A stretch of DNA of 64,000 nucleotides from an uncultured Nitrospirota bacterium (lineage in GTDB: Bacteria > Nitrospirota > Nitrospiria > Nitrospirales > UBA8639): positions 124,001 to 188,000 of the forward strand of contig CAKZPV010000032.1 in NCBI GenBank assembly GCA_937139405.1, in the 5' to 3' direction. The position numbers and the translations under genes were made by a program. The notes under the pieces are model-generated. The model was not told where the DNA came from. It saw nothing but the letters and a program-made list of their open reading frames with translations, and searched no databases. Positions within the stretch are counted from its first letter, which is position 1; each line of letters begins with the position of its first letter. Of the stretch, positions 28,715-40,212 are shown piece by piece.

Positions 28715-29467
28715 CTAGAGGTTCTCAGAATGCCGTTCTCGATAAATTGCACAATCCCCTTTTTCCTTTAACAAGACACTGACTTCTTTTACCATGGCCA
28801 GATTTCCGCAAACATAGGCCGCTAAATGATCAACAGTTGCAAGTTCTTTAAGTAGATCAGTCACTCGTCCCTTCTTCCCTTGCCACGCTGCGCTGGGTTG
28901 CGACAATGCCAGCTCGTAAGAAAAGTTTTTATATTGATCCTCCCAGACTTCCAATTCCTCCAAGTAATATCTATCTGACTCACTCCTGAGTCCCCACAGA
29001 AGCTTCATCGGCGGCGAAGATTCTCCGTCTAAGAGAGTCGCCAGCATCGACCATAATGGGGCAACGCCCGTTCCCGTGCCAACAAATAATAACTCTCTGC
29101 CAGGCTCATGTTGCAGAATGAATGATCCATAGGGACCAGATATCTGAACCTCAGCACCAATATCCTGTTCTAACAAAAACGCTGAGCCTTTCCCCCGATC
29201 TTGACTATTCAACAATAAGACCACATGCCTCGAAGAACGCGGAATGGACGCGAGGGAAAAATATCGGAACAGCGGGGAACTGGAAGCTTCATCAGGAACT
29301 TCCACAGCAATCGATTGCCCAGCTTTAAATGACAACGATGACGGCTCAACCATCTCCAGTGTCAGTTCTCGAATATCTGGAGTCAAATGTCGGATTTGTT
29401 GGATTTTTGTCCGAAAGGGACCAGCCGTCATGCTTAAGAATGTAGAGAATCTCCAGCCATCTGGCAA
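28715..29467 (-). CDS. FAD/NAD-binding oxidoreductase (ferredoxin reductase type)
   Basis: RYFSLASIP, GPYGSFIL, LFVGTGTGVAPLWSML, VCGNLAMVKEV. Confidence 0.88.
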   Translation of the reverse strand: MPDGWRFSTFLSMTAGPFRTKIQQIRHLTPDIRELTLEMVEPSSLSFKAGQSIAVEVPDEASSSPLFRYFSLASIPRSSRHVVLLLNSQDRGKGSAFLLEQDIGAEVQISGPYGSFILQHEPGRELLFVGTGTGVAPLWSMLATLLDGESSPPMKLLWGLRSESDRYYLEELEVWEDQYKNFSYELALSQPSAAWQGKKGRVTDLLKELATVDHLAAYVCGNLAMVKEVSVLLKEKGDCAIYRERHSENL

Positions 29468-29623
29468 GAGTTTTTTTCTCGCTCAAAACGCTGAATGGGC
29501 TCATGTGGCCAACCATATCTTGTGAACATTGAGTGGAAGGACCAGAATTAGAAAAAAGAGTTCTTCGCACCGAACTCCTTACCTCTTGTTTTTTACATCA
29601 TGACTGTTCCCTTTTCACCAATT

Positions 29624-29665
29624 AAAAATGGCAGGCATGACCATCCGAAAGGTCATACCTGCCAT
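29624..29665 (-). terminator. intrinsic terminator downstream of Hsp20 gene
   Basis: GGCAGG-c-ATGACC / GGTCAT-a-CCTGCC stem with one mismatch, T-run on minus strand. Confidence 0.65.
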
Positions 29666-29691
29666 AATCGACAACACATAGAGAACGCGGA

Positions 29692-30183
29692 TTATTTCAC
29701 ATCGATCTGAATCGTACGAGGCTTCGCCTTTTCCTGTTTAGGAATCGTAATCGTCAAGACCCCCTTATCATAGGTCGCTTTAGCCTCATCAGGATTCACA
29801 ATACTCGGTAGCACAAAGCTTCTTGAGAAATTTCCATAACGGGCTTCATGCACATGATACCCATCTTTGGCTTTTTGCGCGTCAGCCTTGCGTTCACCGC
29901 GTAACTCCAGTTTCTGCTCCTTCACCGATAGTTCAATGTCCTTTAGATCAATCCCAGGCAATTGCGCTTCAATCTCGAGGTAGTCTTTGTCTTCATACAC
30001 ATTGACCGGCGGCTGCCAAGCTTGTGCCTCCGCATTTCTGTCATCCCAAATTGGACGCAACCCTAACGGTTGATCAAATAACCCATTCACAGTTCTTTCT
30101 AACTCAGTATAGGGATTCCATTTTACCAACATAGCAGTTCCCTCCTTTTTCATGGTGGTCATCAATACATTACCTTCACACAT
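29692..30183 (-). CDS. Hsp20/alpha-crystallin small heat shock protein
   Basis: MLVKWNPYTELERTVNGLFD; DYLEIEAQLPGIDLKDIELSVKEQKLELRGERK; GVLTITIPKQEKAKPRTIQI. Confidence 0.95.
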   Translation of the reverse strand: MCEGNVLMTTMKKEGTAMLVKWNPYTELERTVNGLFDQPLGLRPIWDDRNAEAQAWQPPVNVYEDKDYLEIEAQLPGIDLKDIELSVKEQKLELRGERKADAQKAKDGYHVHEARYGNFSRSFVLPSIVNPDEAKATYDKGVLTITIPKQEKAKPRTIQIDVK

Positions 30184-31234
30184 CCAGCTGGGAAAGGTGT
30201 TTCGTTGTTGATTTATAGATAATCAGGAAAGAAGAAAAGTCAAGAGTTGGGAAAGGAAAATACAGTGCAGGAAAGAAGGAAATTTGATATAGACAGCAAA
30301 GCTAGAAATGTACACTTTGTCAAAAACTACCTATTTCAAACAACACATTTTCCCCTAACCCATTACAGTTATTTCAGAACCGATTTCCCTGGGTTTATGT
30401 TAAAAGGGAGATCTAACGAAAGGTAACAATACAACCCGCAGTAGAAGAATTGATATAGCTTGGAGCATTGTCCAGTTCACAAAATACAGACTTAACCAAA
30501 CTAGAAAAATTTCAAAATCTTCTGCGCGATGTTAAAAATCCGATCTCCGATAATGAAGCAAGGGCCTTGTTTCTGTCATTTGGTCCAGACGATTGCTTTG
30601 GAATGGTCTGGACTCCACTTCACCTTATTGAACCTTCCCGGGTCGGCCCATTGAAGACTGTCTCCACGAAACGGGAAATGTTTGGGTCGATCAATTGAGG
30701 GAGCGGAAAAGATCTGAAGCCGGTCGTATCAGATTTAGATTTGGGGTCAGATTAGGAAACAGCGGTCACCTATTAGTAGACCAATATTCTAGAATGGAAT
30801 ACGCCAGGATATCCTCATTCAACAGAAGGTGGTGAAAATAAGAAGTCAAGCCTATTGTTGTAAGATTTGTTTCTCTATGCGCTCCAGTCCGGATCCGAAG
30901 GACTACTAGCACTCTCAAAATGCCAAGCCGTGCCGCTAACGGTTGCACGCTAACTGAATACCCTACATCCATTTCCCCTACGTTTACTTTATCGACACTT
31001 GCTGTTCGGCCCCTGGGTCGGACGCTCCTATAATCTTGCCGGCATTATCTGAGTGTCCGCTCTCCCTCCTGCGTCCGCCTCACCCTAATAAGGCCGGACA
31101 GGGCGTCAATGCTTTTGGGCCATTTTGCCGTAACAAAAGAGGTTCGTCTACTGGGACAAAACCCGGCAACACCAAACCTTTCAGGGGCTTCATCCTTAGG
31201 AAACAGAAATAGAACGGTTTAAAATCAGGAACAA

Positions 31235-33316
31235 TCAGATCTGAGGTACTCCAGCTAGGTCCAGAAGAAAGGCATAAATCATTGCGGTCTCTTCATAGCG
31301 TTTAAAGCGCCCGGATGCTCCGCCATGCCCCGCATCCATATTCGTTTTAAGGAGAAGACGGTGATTGTCAGTTTTTAGTTCACGCAGCTTGGCGACCCAT
31401 TTGGCCGGCTCCCAATATTGTACTTGTGAATCATGCAGCCCCGTCGTTACTAACAGATTCGGATAGGCCGAGACGGTCACATTGTCATAAGGGGAATATG
31501 ACAACATGTAGTCATAATAGTCTCGTTGATTCGGATTTCCCCACTCATCATATTCTCCCGTCGTCAGTGGAATACTGGCATCTAACATGGTGGTAACCAC
31601 ATCAACAAATGGAACCTGCGCGACCATCCCATGAAACAGATCTGGCCGCATATTCATCACCGCACCCATTAACAGTCCGCCTGCACTACCGCCCATCGCA
31701 TACAATTTCTTCGAATTGGTATAGCCTTGTTGAATGAGAAATTCCGCACAGGCGATGAAATCAGTAAAAGTATTTTTCTTTTTAAGGAGTTTTCCATTTT
31801 CATACCACTGGCGCCCCAACTCTTCTCCTCCTCGAATATGTGCCAGGGCATAGACAAACCCGCGATCCAATAAACTCAGGCGAGCGGAACTAAAACTGGC
31901 ATCCATACTGGCACCATACGAACCGTAGCCATACAACAGCAGCGGATGTGATCCATTGTTTGAAAATCCCTTTCGGTAAACGATTGAAATAGGGATATGA
32001 GTCCCATCAGCCGCTGATGCTATGAGGCGCTCCGTTTGGTAATCACGACTGTGGAACCCACCCAAGACTTCCTCTTGTTTCAAAAACGTTTTTTCGCGTG
32101 TTTCCATATGATAATCAAAGATCGTCATGGGCGTCGTCATGGAGGTATAGCCAAACCTTAGATAAGGCGTGTCGCTTTCATAATTATCTCCCAATGCCGC
32201 CAGGTAGGCCGGCTCGCCAAAGTCCAACTCATGTTCTTGTCCTGCAGCATGCGGAAGTATTCGTAAGTGAATGAGCCCCTCTTTCCGTTCTTCAAGAACC
32301 AAATACTCACGAAACAACTCAAACCCTTCAAAAAATACGTCGTTACGATGTGGAATGACTTCCTGCCATTGTTTTTTTTGTGTTGCACTCAGATCGGCTT
32401 TCATCAATCGAAAATTTTTGGCCTGATCATTCGTGCGAATAAAAAAATGATCGCCGAGATGATCAATGTCATATTCATGTTCACGCTCTCGAGGGCAAAA
32501 AACTTGGAATTTCTCGTGAGGCTTATCTGCATTTAAGTACCAATACTCGCTGCTTACCGTTTGGTGTAACCCAATCATGAGAAACTTTTTTGACTTGGAT
32601 TTCGTCACAAAAACAGAAAATGTTTCATCAGCTTCCGCAAATACTAATTCATCTATACCAGAATCTTGTCCTAAAACATGTCGATAGATTTGGTATGACC
32701 GTAACGTTTCAGGGTCTTGTCTTGCATAAAACAACGTTCGATTGTCGTTTCCCCATTCCATATTCCCCGTGACGATAGGAATAACATCTGACAGAACTTC
32801 TCCCGTCGTCAGATTCTTAAATCCAATGGAATAAATTCGGCGGCCCTGAGTATCAATGGCATAGGCCAAAATGTCTTGGCCTGAACTGACCATCCAATTT
32901 CCCAAAGAAAAATACTCATGCCCTTCAGCTAATTCATTGCCATCGATCATGATTTCTTCAGCACTATCGATCGATCCTTTTTTCCGACAATAGAGGGCAT
33001 ATTCTTTTCCCTCTTCATAACGAACATAATAGACATAATCCCCTTGTTTAAAAGGAACAGATAAATCGGTTGGCTTGATACGGCCTTTAATTTCTTTAAA
33101 CAACGTGTCTTGCAGGTTGGAGGTATGCTGTTGTAAAGACCTCGCATAATCATTTTCTTTCTGTAAATACGCCAGGACTTCTGGATTCGATCGGTCATTC
33201 AGCCAATAATAATTATCAACTCGAACCTGACCATGCTCTTCTAAGCGATGAGGAATGACCTTCGCGTAAGGAGGATCAGGGAGTATGGAAGGCACAAGTG
33301 GGGAAGGATTGGCCAT
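31235..33316 (-). CDS. S9 prolyl oligopeptidase family protein, oligopeptidase B-like
   Basis: VRVDNYYWLNDRSNPEVLAYLQKEN; GGSAGGLLMGAVMNMRPDLF catalytic Ser; DAGHGGASGRFK. Confidence 0.93.
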   Translation of the reverse strand: MANPSPLVPSILPDPPYAKVIPHRLEEHGQVRVDNYYWLNDRSNPEVLAYLQKENDYARSLQQHTSNLQDTLFKEIKGRIKPTDLSVPFKQGDYVYYVRYEEGKEYALYCRKKGSIDSAEEIMIDGNELAEGHEYFSLGNWMVSSGQDILAYAIDTQGRRIYSIGFKNLTTGEVLSDVIPIVTGNMEWGNDNRTLFYARQDPETLRSYQIYRHVLGQDSGIDELVFAEADETFSVFVTKSKSKKFLMIGLHQTVSSEYWYLNADKPHEKFQVFCPREREHEYDIDHLGDHFFIRTNDQAKNFRLMKADLSATQKKQWQEVIPHRNDVFFEGFELFREYLVLEERKEGLIHLRILPHAAGQEHELDFGEPAYLAALGDNYESDTPYLRFGYTSMTTPMTIFDYHMETREKTFLKQEEVLGGFHSRDYQTERLIASAADGTHIPISIVYRKGFSNNGSHPLLLYGYGSYGASMDASFSSARLSLLDRGFVYALAHIRGGEELGRQWYENGKLLKKKNTFTDFIACAEFLIQQGYTNSKKLYAMGGSAGGLLMGAVMNMRPDLFHGMVAQVPFVDVVTTMLDASIPLTTGEYDEWGNPNQRDYYDYMLSYSPYDNVTVSAYPNLLVTTGLHDSQVQYWEPAKWVAKLRELKTDNHRLLLKTNMDAGHGGASGRFKRYEETAMIYAFLLDLAGVPQI

Positions 33317-33356
33317 AGAATATTCCTTTGGTTCTTTCAGGGATTATCAAGATACA

Positions 33357-33788
33357 TCACGTGTCATCGAAATTTCGTGGGATTTTGCGAATGTGCTTTG
33401 TTTGGGTTCGCTGTTTTTTTTCTTTCAATCGTTTCTCACGGACCCGGGAAGGTACGCGGGTAGGAACACGGTATTTCATAGGCTGTAACCCTTTCTGCAG
33501 TAATTCCACAAATCGCTCAATTAACTCTTCCCGATTCACAACTTGAGACCGATGCCGTTGAGCCTGCATGCGCAATATGCCTTGCTTATTTACTCGTGGC
33601 CCTAGACTGCCGACTAAACGCCTTTTTTGATACGGCGTCAACGCTGAAGAAAGCTGTACATCAAATTCCAAAACCACACGGCTATTCACTTTATTCACAT
33701 TCTGACCCCCCGGGCCGGAGCTTCGCGTAGCCGAAAACCGAATTTCAGCATCTGGAATAGATGTGGAGCCATTTATCACAATGGGCAT
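33357..33788 (-). CDS. arfB: alternative ribosome-rescue peptidyl-tRNA hydrolase (ArfB/YaeJ type)
   Basis: RFSATRSSGPGGQNVNKVNSRVVLEFDV GGQ domain and basic C-terminal tail. Confidence 0.92.
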   Translation of the reverse strand: MPIVINGSTSIPDAEIRFSATRSSGPGGQNVNKVNSRVVLEFDVQLSSALTPYQKRRLVGSLGPRVNKQGILRMQAQRHRSQVVNREELIERFVELLQKGLQPMKYRVPTRVPSRVREKRLKEKKQRTQTKHIRKIPRNFDDT

Positions 33789-34004
33789 CAGCTTACTCTC
33801 CTATAGATCTACCCACTCATCGGCAAGAAGCTACTTGGGCAAAAGACCATAATCAGAAAGAACTTCCAAAAGCCATATGGCCCCCACATAGTAAAAGAAG
33901 ATCCACGGAAGGAACCAATCATGACTACAAGGAATTTTTGCAAAGATAGTAAGCTTCCCTCCAATTTTAGAAAGCTCAAACCGTAAACCTTTACCCATCA
34001 AACG

Positions 34005-34038
34005 ACAAAAGCAGGAGTGACAGCACTCCTGCTTTTGT
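34005..34038. terminator. intrinsic terminator-like hairpin
   Basis: ACAAAAGCAGGAGTG-ACAG-CACTCCTGCTTTTGT perfect 15-bp stem. Confidence 0.65.
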
Positions 34039-34123
34039 AACAACAACCCACTATTTCCAACAAGACGTGACTACATATAATTAGCTCGCACCCACAATTT
34101 ACTTAGGTAGTTAACTTATCGAC

Positions 34124-35443
34124 TTATTTTATTTCAGCCAGCATGGCCTTAACGTGAGAGTCTTTTAGCTTGTTTAACGCAACTACTTCAATTTGGCGAA
34201 TACGTTCGCGCGTCACCGACATTGATCGCCCAACTTGCTCGAGCGTCCACGGCTCGTCCCCTCCAATCCCAAATCTCAATCGAACAACTTGTTCTTCACG
34301 TGGATTGAGTACTTGAAATATTTTCCCCAGCCATTGGGCGTCGGATTTACGTGATATTTCCTCATCTGGAGCAGAACACTCGAGATCAGGGAGCAACTCC
34401 CCTAACTCCGTTTCGCCGTCAACGGACGGAGCATCCAAGGATATGGGTTCTTGAAAAGCTTCTAATGTTTCTTTGACTCGCTCACTACTCATACCCAACA
34501 CTTGTCCAATTTCTTCAAACGTGGGTTCTCGATCATATTGTTGCGAAAGCCGCTGCGCAGTTTTGGCAATTTTCGTCGAGGCTTCATTCGTATGAACCGG
34601 CACCCGAATGGTCCGACTTTGATCCGCAATGGCTCGTGTAATTCCCTGACGAATCCACCACGTGGCATAGGTGCTAAACTTAAACCCACGTGTATGATCA
34701 AATCGTTCAGCGCCTTTCATTAACCCTATATTACCTTCTTGAACCAGGTCCAAAAAATTCAACCCGCGCCCAAGATATCGCTTGGCCACATTCACGACAA
34801 GACGAAGATTTCTTTGAACTAATACGTCCTTTGGCTCTTCAATCTCTAAGCGAGCTTTCTGAATCGAATGATATAACTCTGCAGCTTGTTGACTCATTTT
34901 TCTCCAAGCTTTCCCTTTCGAAGAAGCCACGGATTCTAACGTCTTCACATATTCTAAGCTTTCTTCAATGACCGGAGATGAATAGCCTTTTAAGTCAATT
35001 AATTTTTGTAAGTGCTCATGAATACGCTCCACATCCTGATTTTTTTGTAGCTTCTCAGACAAAACTAGTGCCTGTTTGAGTAATACTCGAAGTTGAGTGG
35101 TGCCCTCATAAAGCCGTATCCCCAATGTACGTTCTTCATCGATCTGCAATAATGGGCGAGAACGAAATCCACGAAAATACATGGATTCTAAATTTACCGA
35201 AGCCGGTTCAAGCGATTGTTTATGCTGTTCATCTTTTTCCCAACTCCCTCGTCTTCGCTTTGAAGATGTTCGAGACAATAGCGCAGATCGCTTTACTACA
35301 CGCCGCTTCTGTAAATATGGCGCATGATCTTTCTCTGTTGGGGAAAGCAAGGGAACAGTCTGAAGTGTGGTCATAACAACCCCCTTTTCAATAGTGGCAT
35401 GTATGTCTTCACCAATACGATCATTCAGGTATACATGTACCAC
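34124..35443 (-). CDS. sigma-70 family RNA polymerase sigma factor (RpoS/RpoD-like group 2)
   Basis: [73 protein letters not shown]; region 4 [10 protein letters not shown]. Confidence 0.93.
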   Translation of the reverse strand: MVHVYLNDRIGEDIHATIEKGVVMTTLQTVPLLSPTEKDHAPYLQKRRVVKRSALLSRTSSKRRRGSWEKDEQHKQSLEPASVNLESMYFRGFRSRPLLQIDEERTLGIRLYEGTTQLRVLLKQALVLSEKLQKNQDVERIHEHLQKLIDLKGYSSPVIEESLEYVKTLESVASSKGKAWRKMSQQAAELYHSIQKARLEIEEPKDVLVQRNLRLVVNVAKRYLGRGLNFLDLVQEGNIGLMKGAERFDHTRGFKFSTYATWWIRQGITRAIADQSRTIRVPVHTNEASTKIAKTAQRLSQQYDREPTFEEIGQVLGMSSERVKETLEAFQEPISLDAPSVDGETELGELLPDLECSAPDEEISRKSDAQWLGKIFQVLNPREEQVVRLRFGIGGDEPWTLEQVGRSMSVTRERIRQIEVVALNKLKDSHVKAMLAEIK

Positions 35444-35514
35444 CCCGATATGAAAGGGAAATTAAGAGAACATTAAAACTTTTTAATGGAAATCAATGCA
35501 GAACAGAAAGAATC

Positions 35515-36930
35515 TTACGCTGTCGCTGAAGACAAAGGCAGGAAAACCGTAAAACACGAACCAACCTGAACGTGACTCTCAAGCTCAATGGTTCCATGAT
35601 GTACCTCAACAATCCACTTACAAATAGCCAAGCCCAACCCTGTCCCTTTGGCCGCATGGGCACGTGCTTCATCTGTCCGATAAAACCGATCAAATACTCG
35701 CATGTGACTCTCTGAACCAATACCAATACCATGATCTTGGACGACAATCTTTGCCTGCTTCCCAACAACAGCTAAAGCAAGCTCGACCTTTTGTCCTTTT
35801 TGAGAATATTTCACTGCGTTATCGACCAAATTCAATAAGAGTTCACGTAATCGCAGATCGTCTCCTTTTACAATGACAGGTTCTATGTTGGTCAAGACTG
35901 TCTCAATCTGACGCTCCTTTCCTAACACCGCTGCCTGTTGGTGAATTTCCCGAAAAAGATCATCTAATTGCACAGGAACCATTTTTAATTTAATTTCTCC
36001 AAGATCGGCACGCGACAAAAATAGTAATTCATCCACAATACGACTCATGCGATCGATTTCTTCCAAATTGCTTTCCAAGACAACACGATAATCTTCTGCT
36101 TCTCGCGGACGGCGCAATGCCAATTCAGTTTCGCCTTTTGTAATGGTAAGTGGCGTTCGTAATTCATGGGAGGCATCGGCACTAAATTGCCGAATTTGCT
36201 TAAATGAGACTTCCAAGCGCCCAATCATATCGTTAAACGTGGAAGCCAATTGTCCAATTTCATCGTTGGAATGTGGTGTCAGAATCCGTTGACTCCAATC
36301 ACCAGCCGTGATACGACGAGCAGCTTGCGTAATGGCATGTACCGGTCGCAACGCTCGCCCAGCCAAGAACCACCCTCCCAGCAATGACACAAGTAGCGCG
36401 ACAGGTGACGCAATATACAGTCCGACTAATAACCGACGGAGCATCAGGTCAATGGGGCGAAGAGACATTCCCACACGCAAAATATTAACGAGCTGCTCGC
36501 CTTGGCGAATCGGGACAGAGAGTAATCGAAGTGAAACACCTTTTTTGAATTGAATGGATTCGAACGTTGACTCCCCGTCAAGCGAAGCACGAAACGCCGT
36601 TTGACTTAGAGGAATTTCCCGACTTTGAATATTTGAAGACTGAATGGTTACTTGTCCTGCTGGACCAAAAATTTGGAAAAATTTATCTAATAAGGCTAAT
36701 TCAGGAAATTCTTGAGAGAGATCTTCAAAAATGAGAAATGGTCCAAATCGATGCTCACCCAATGTCGTAATCGCCACGGCGGCCGCTTCATCAAGAGATG
36801 CATCCACTTGTTCTCGAAGTGCTCGCGACATGACCAAATATAAGGCCACGGCAAAGAGTAGCAAAATAAGAGCTAAGGCTGACCCATACCATAAAGTGAG
36901 TCGAACTCGAATTGATGTCGTATCAGCCAT
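35515..36930 (-). CDS. two-component sensor histidine kinase
   Basis: HAMP region, FSADASHELRTPLTITKGETELALRR, NLVDNAVKYSQKG, GTGLGLAICKWIVEVHHG. Confidence 0.95.
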   Translation of the reverse strand: MADTTSIRVRLTLWYGSALALILLLFAVALYLVMSRALREQVDASLDEAAAVAITTLGEHRFGPFLIFEDLSQEFPELALLDKFFQIFGPAGQVTIQSSNIQSREIPLSQTAFRASLDGESTFESIQFKKGVSLRLLSVPIRQGEQLVNILRVGMSLRPIDLMLRRLLVGLYIASPVALLVSLLGGWFLAGRALRPVHAITQAARRITAGDWSQRILTPHSNDEIGQLASTFNDMIGRLEVSFKQIRQFSADASHELRTPLTITKGETELALRRPREAEDYRVVLESNLEEIDRMSRIVDELLFLSRADLGEIKLKMVPVQLDDLFREIHQQAAVLGKERQIETVLTNIEPVIVKGDDLRLRELLLNLVDNAVKYSQKGQKVELALAVVGKQAKIVVQDHGIGIGSESHMRVFDRFYRTDEARAHAAKGTGLGLAICKWIVEVHHGTIELESHVQVGSCFTVFLPLSSATA

Positions 36931-37597
36931 CAGATCTCATCATATACCCACTCCCGCGGATAGTTTGGATTAAGTTGCGCTCTCGACCCTTATCAATCTT
37001 ATTACGGAGATAGCTAATATAGACATCGATCACATTCGTAAACGTATCAAAATCTAAATCCCATACATGCTCAGCAATCATTGAACGTGTGAGCACCCGT
37101 CCAGCATTTCGCATTAAATATTCTAGAAGGGCATACTCCTTAGTTGTAAACTCCAACCGTTGTTCAGCCCGAGTAACCTCGCGCGTCACAGGATTAAGAA
37201 CCACATCATCGACTTGTAAGATTCCAGATGGCGCACCCCCAGAACGCCGAAGCAAAGCCCGAGCCCTTGCCAACAATTCTTCAATCGCAAACGGCTTGGT
37301 CAAATAATCATCCGCCCCGGCATCAAGACCCTTCACACGTTGATCGACCTCTGAACGGGCTGTCAAAATCATCACCGGAGTTTTCACGCCGGCAGCACGT
37401 GCCCGCTTCAATACCTCAACCCCAGGTAATCCTGGCAGCATTAAATCTAAAACTATCAAATCGTAATTGACCGTTTGCGCCCAATCTAATCCTCCAGCAC
37501 CATCGGGACAGACGTCGACGGCATAGCTTTCTTCCTCTAATGCACGTCGAATAAATGACGCAACTTTTGGTTCATCTTCTACAACTAAAATACGCAT
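36923..37597 (-). CDS. OmpR-family response regulator
   Basis: MRILVVEDEPKVASFIRRALEEESYAVDV; LDLMLPGLPG; YLTKPF; winged-helix C-terminus; overlaps the kinase gene by 8 bp. Confidence 0.96.
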   Translation of the reverse strand: MRILVVEDEPKVASFIRRALEEESYAVDVCPDGAGGLDWAQTVNYDLIVLDLMLPGLPGVEVLKRARAAGVKTPVMILTARSEVDQRVKGLDAGADDYLTKPFAIEELLARARALLRRSGGAPSGILQVDDVVLNPVTREVTRAEQRLEFTTKEYALLEYLMRNAGRVLTRSMIAEHVWDLDFDTFTNVIDVYISYLRNKIDKGRERNLIQTIRGSGYMMRSDG

Positions 37598-37718
37598 ATC
37601 AATAAAATGGTACCATCTTGCGATCAGAATGGAGAAGGGCCAACTTCATCATCAAGCAAGCAACTCAGATATTTCAAGAAGACAATACACTTGAAAGGCC
37701 CGAGAATTGATATATCAT

Positions 37719-37756
37719 AAAAAAAAGCCTCGCCACAGAAATGACGAGGCTTTTTT
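37719..37756 (-). terminator. intrinsic terminator downstream of rpoD
   Basis: AAAAAAGCCTCG ... CGAGGCTTTTTT stem with T-run on minus strand. Confidence 0.85.
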
Positions 37757-37780
37757 AAAAATTTCTAGAATTACTCTAGA

Positions 37781-39601
37781 TTACAGGTGATCAACCAAAC
37801 TCCGAAGCTTATGGCTACAGCTTGGATGCCGGAGTTTTTTCAAGGCTTTTGCTTCAATCTGACGAATTCGTTCACGCGTCACATCAAAGTCTTGTCCAAT
37901 TTCTTCCAAAGTATGATCCGTACTATCGCCAATCCCAAATCTCTTTCGAATAACAGTCTCTTCTCGTGGAGTCAACACTCCTAACGCATTGGCAATTTGA
38001 CGTTGCAAGTCATAGCGATTCGCAGCATCCATCGGAGACACGGCATTTTTATCTTCAATCAAATCCCCTAATTGACTATCTTCCTTTTCGCCAATCGGTG
38101 TTTCTAATGAAATGGTTCCCTTAGAAATATCTAACATCATCCGCACTTTCTCAGGAGTCAATCCCATGCGTTCTGCAATTTCTTCCGGAGTCGGCTCGCG
38201 ACCTAATTGCTGAACCAATTGCCTAGCCGTACGGGCAAGCTTCGTATTCGCTTCAATCATATGAACAGGAATGCGAATAGTCCTCGCTTGATCCGCAATC
38301 GCACGAGTCACACCTTGACGAATCCACCACGTGGCATAGGTACTAAATTTGTACCCACGTTGATATTCAAACTTATCCACGGCACGCATCAACCCAATGT
38401 TGCCCTCTTGAATTAAATCAATAAATTGTAATCCTCGATTCGTATATTTCCGTGCAATACTGACAACCAAGCGCAAATTAGCTTCAATCAATTTTGCCTT
38501 GCCTCGCTTCACCTTATCTTCGGCAGTCGCTAAGATGACTAATGCTGACTTAAACTCTGCCAACGGCATCATGAGTACATCCGTCTCAACATGCATCATG
38601 CCTTCTTTGGCCAATTGAATCTCTTTCTTCAGTCGCTCAATTTCTTCAGGTGATAGTTGAGCCTTACGTCGGCTGCTTGTTTTTGCCACACTCTTTGATT
38701 TCTTCCCAATGACCTGAATCCCATCCTGCCCGGCAAATCCCAGTTTCTTCGTGTTCCTTGCAATTGTGAGGTCAGCTGATCGAATGTCTTGACCTAACTC
38801 TTTCACTCGCATCAACATCGCATCTTTCACACGTTGATGCAGATTTAATGAATCGATTTGATCAACATACTGCTCGGTAACGGTTTTCAGCCGTTTATCA
38901 ATGTGAGTTTGTTTGGCTTTAGCGGTTTCTCCCTCACGATTTTGGGTGTAGAGAGAAAGAAGATTCCGCCCAAGCTTGCGAACGGTACTTAGGCCTTCAA
39001 GCGTCCGAAGCCGAAGTTCTTCATCTTCCTGATCACTCGCCAATGGCTCTTCTTCAACGACATCATCTTCTAAAGTTTCTTGAGATAACACAATATCCCG
39101 CACCCGAATTTCTTCTAATTTCAACTGGTCATAAAGCGATTCAAGGTGTTGAATCGTAACCGGCATGCCATACACTGAACAGGCTAAATCTCGCTTCCCT
39201 TCTTCAATATGCTTGGCAAGTTCAATTTCCCCTTCACGGGTTAAGAGTGGGACGCGCCCCATTTCTTTTAAGTACAGCCGCACGGGATCATCAATACGTG
39301 TAGGCTCTCCTGGCGTTAAATCGATGTCCAAGGAGGAATCAGTTTCCTCATCCCCCTCCTCAGCATCCTCAACGCCTGCGCTTTTTTTCAGAGAAGCCAA
39401 CTGCAACACGGTGCGTTTGACAGGATCAATGATTTGGATGCTTGCCTCATGTAATGCACCCAAGATTGCATGTAATTGTTCAGACGTAATTTGATCGGCT
39501 GGAAGGACTTGCGTCAAATCCTTCAAGGTGACGTGTCCCTTAGGTCGACCAACCACAATCAACCGCTGAATCACCTCTACCAATGGTGTCGTTTTTCCCA
39601 T
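37781..39601 (-). CDS. rpoD: RNA polymerase primary sigma factor RpoD
   Basis: 606 aa; [93 protein letters not shown]. Confidence 0.97.
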   Translation of the reverse strand: MGKTTPLVEVIQRLIVVGRPKGHVTLKDLTQVLPADQITSEQLHAILGALHEASIQIIDPVKRTVLQLASLKKSAGVEDAEEGDEETDSSLDIDLTPGEPTRIDDPVRLYLKEMGRVPLLTREGEIELAKHIEEGKRDLACSVYGMPVTIQHLESLYDQLKLEEIRVRDIVLSQETLEDDVVEEEPLASDQEDEELRLRTLEGLSTVRKLGRNLLSLYTQNREGETAKAKQTHIDKRLKTVTEQYVDQIDSLNLHQRVKDAMLMRVKELGQDIRSADLTIARNTKKLGFAGQDGIQVIGKKSKSVAKTSSRRKAQLSPEEIERLKKEIQLAKEGMMHVETDVLMMPLAEFKSALVILATAEDKVKRGKAKLIEANLRLVVSIARKYTNRGLQFIDLIQEGNIGLMRAVDKFEYQRGYKFSTYATWWIRQGVTRAIADQARTIRIPVHMIEANTKLARTARQLVQQLGREPTPEEIAERMGLTPEKVRMMLDISKGTISLETPIGEKEDSQLGDLIEDKNAVSPMDAANRYDLQRQIANALGVLTPREETVIRKRFGIGDSTDHTLEEIGQDFDVTRERIRQIEAKALKKLRHPSCSHKLRSLVDHL

Positions 39602-40212
39602 TCGTGGCTCCTTAAAAAATTAATACCGGCTCTCAATCATATCACTTTTTTGAAGATCTCATGAGCAATAAAGTTGAATGAACTATTCAATACAATCAAA
39701 TTCTTTGAAGTAGATGACACGACTGTTGAGAAATTAAAAATGATACCTAAAAAGTTCAATGAAAACGCAACAAAAAATCACTTCACCATTCTAGAAACAG
39801 GCTACGTGATTCGCAGGAGAAGCGAAATCAGAAAATAGAACTATTGTTCAATAAAATTAAGAGAAAAGTGAGAAGGCGCAATTTGAAAACACTATACGAA
39901 AATTCTAGAAACAAAGTAAAGAGATTGGGCTTCACCTATTATGAAATTTTTAGTCAGGCACAACAACAGTATTTATACGTAATTCAGGACGAGACACTTA
40001 AAGAATCTCTCAATGAAAAGCCAGTTAACTATTTAATTTCATTAAATTTATTAGATAACAAGCCATTCCTATTGTTCCTTCTTCTGTCAGACCCTCTTAC
40101 CAGCAATTATTAAGAATGAGATCAAATAACCGAAAAGATGAGTAAAGCGAAAGATTTGGCGCACATTGTTTACAGACCTTGCTGAACAAGCAAATACGGG
40201 AAAGGCCAATGC

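Noticed and set aside
30468-30698. 76-aa ORF with TTG start
   Set aside because: No recognisable domain, weak start, isolated; insufficient support as CDS.
34502-34971. Plus-strand ORFs antisense to the sigma factor genes (also 38207..38416, 39165..39494)
   Set aside because: Shadow ORFs opposite well-supported sigma-70 coding sequence.
39844-40113. 89-aa plus-strand ORF upstream of the GGDEF/EAL gene
   Set aside because: AT-rich and no family recognised; may be chance, kept out of features.
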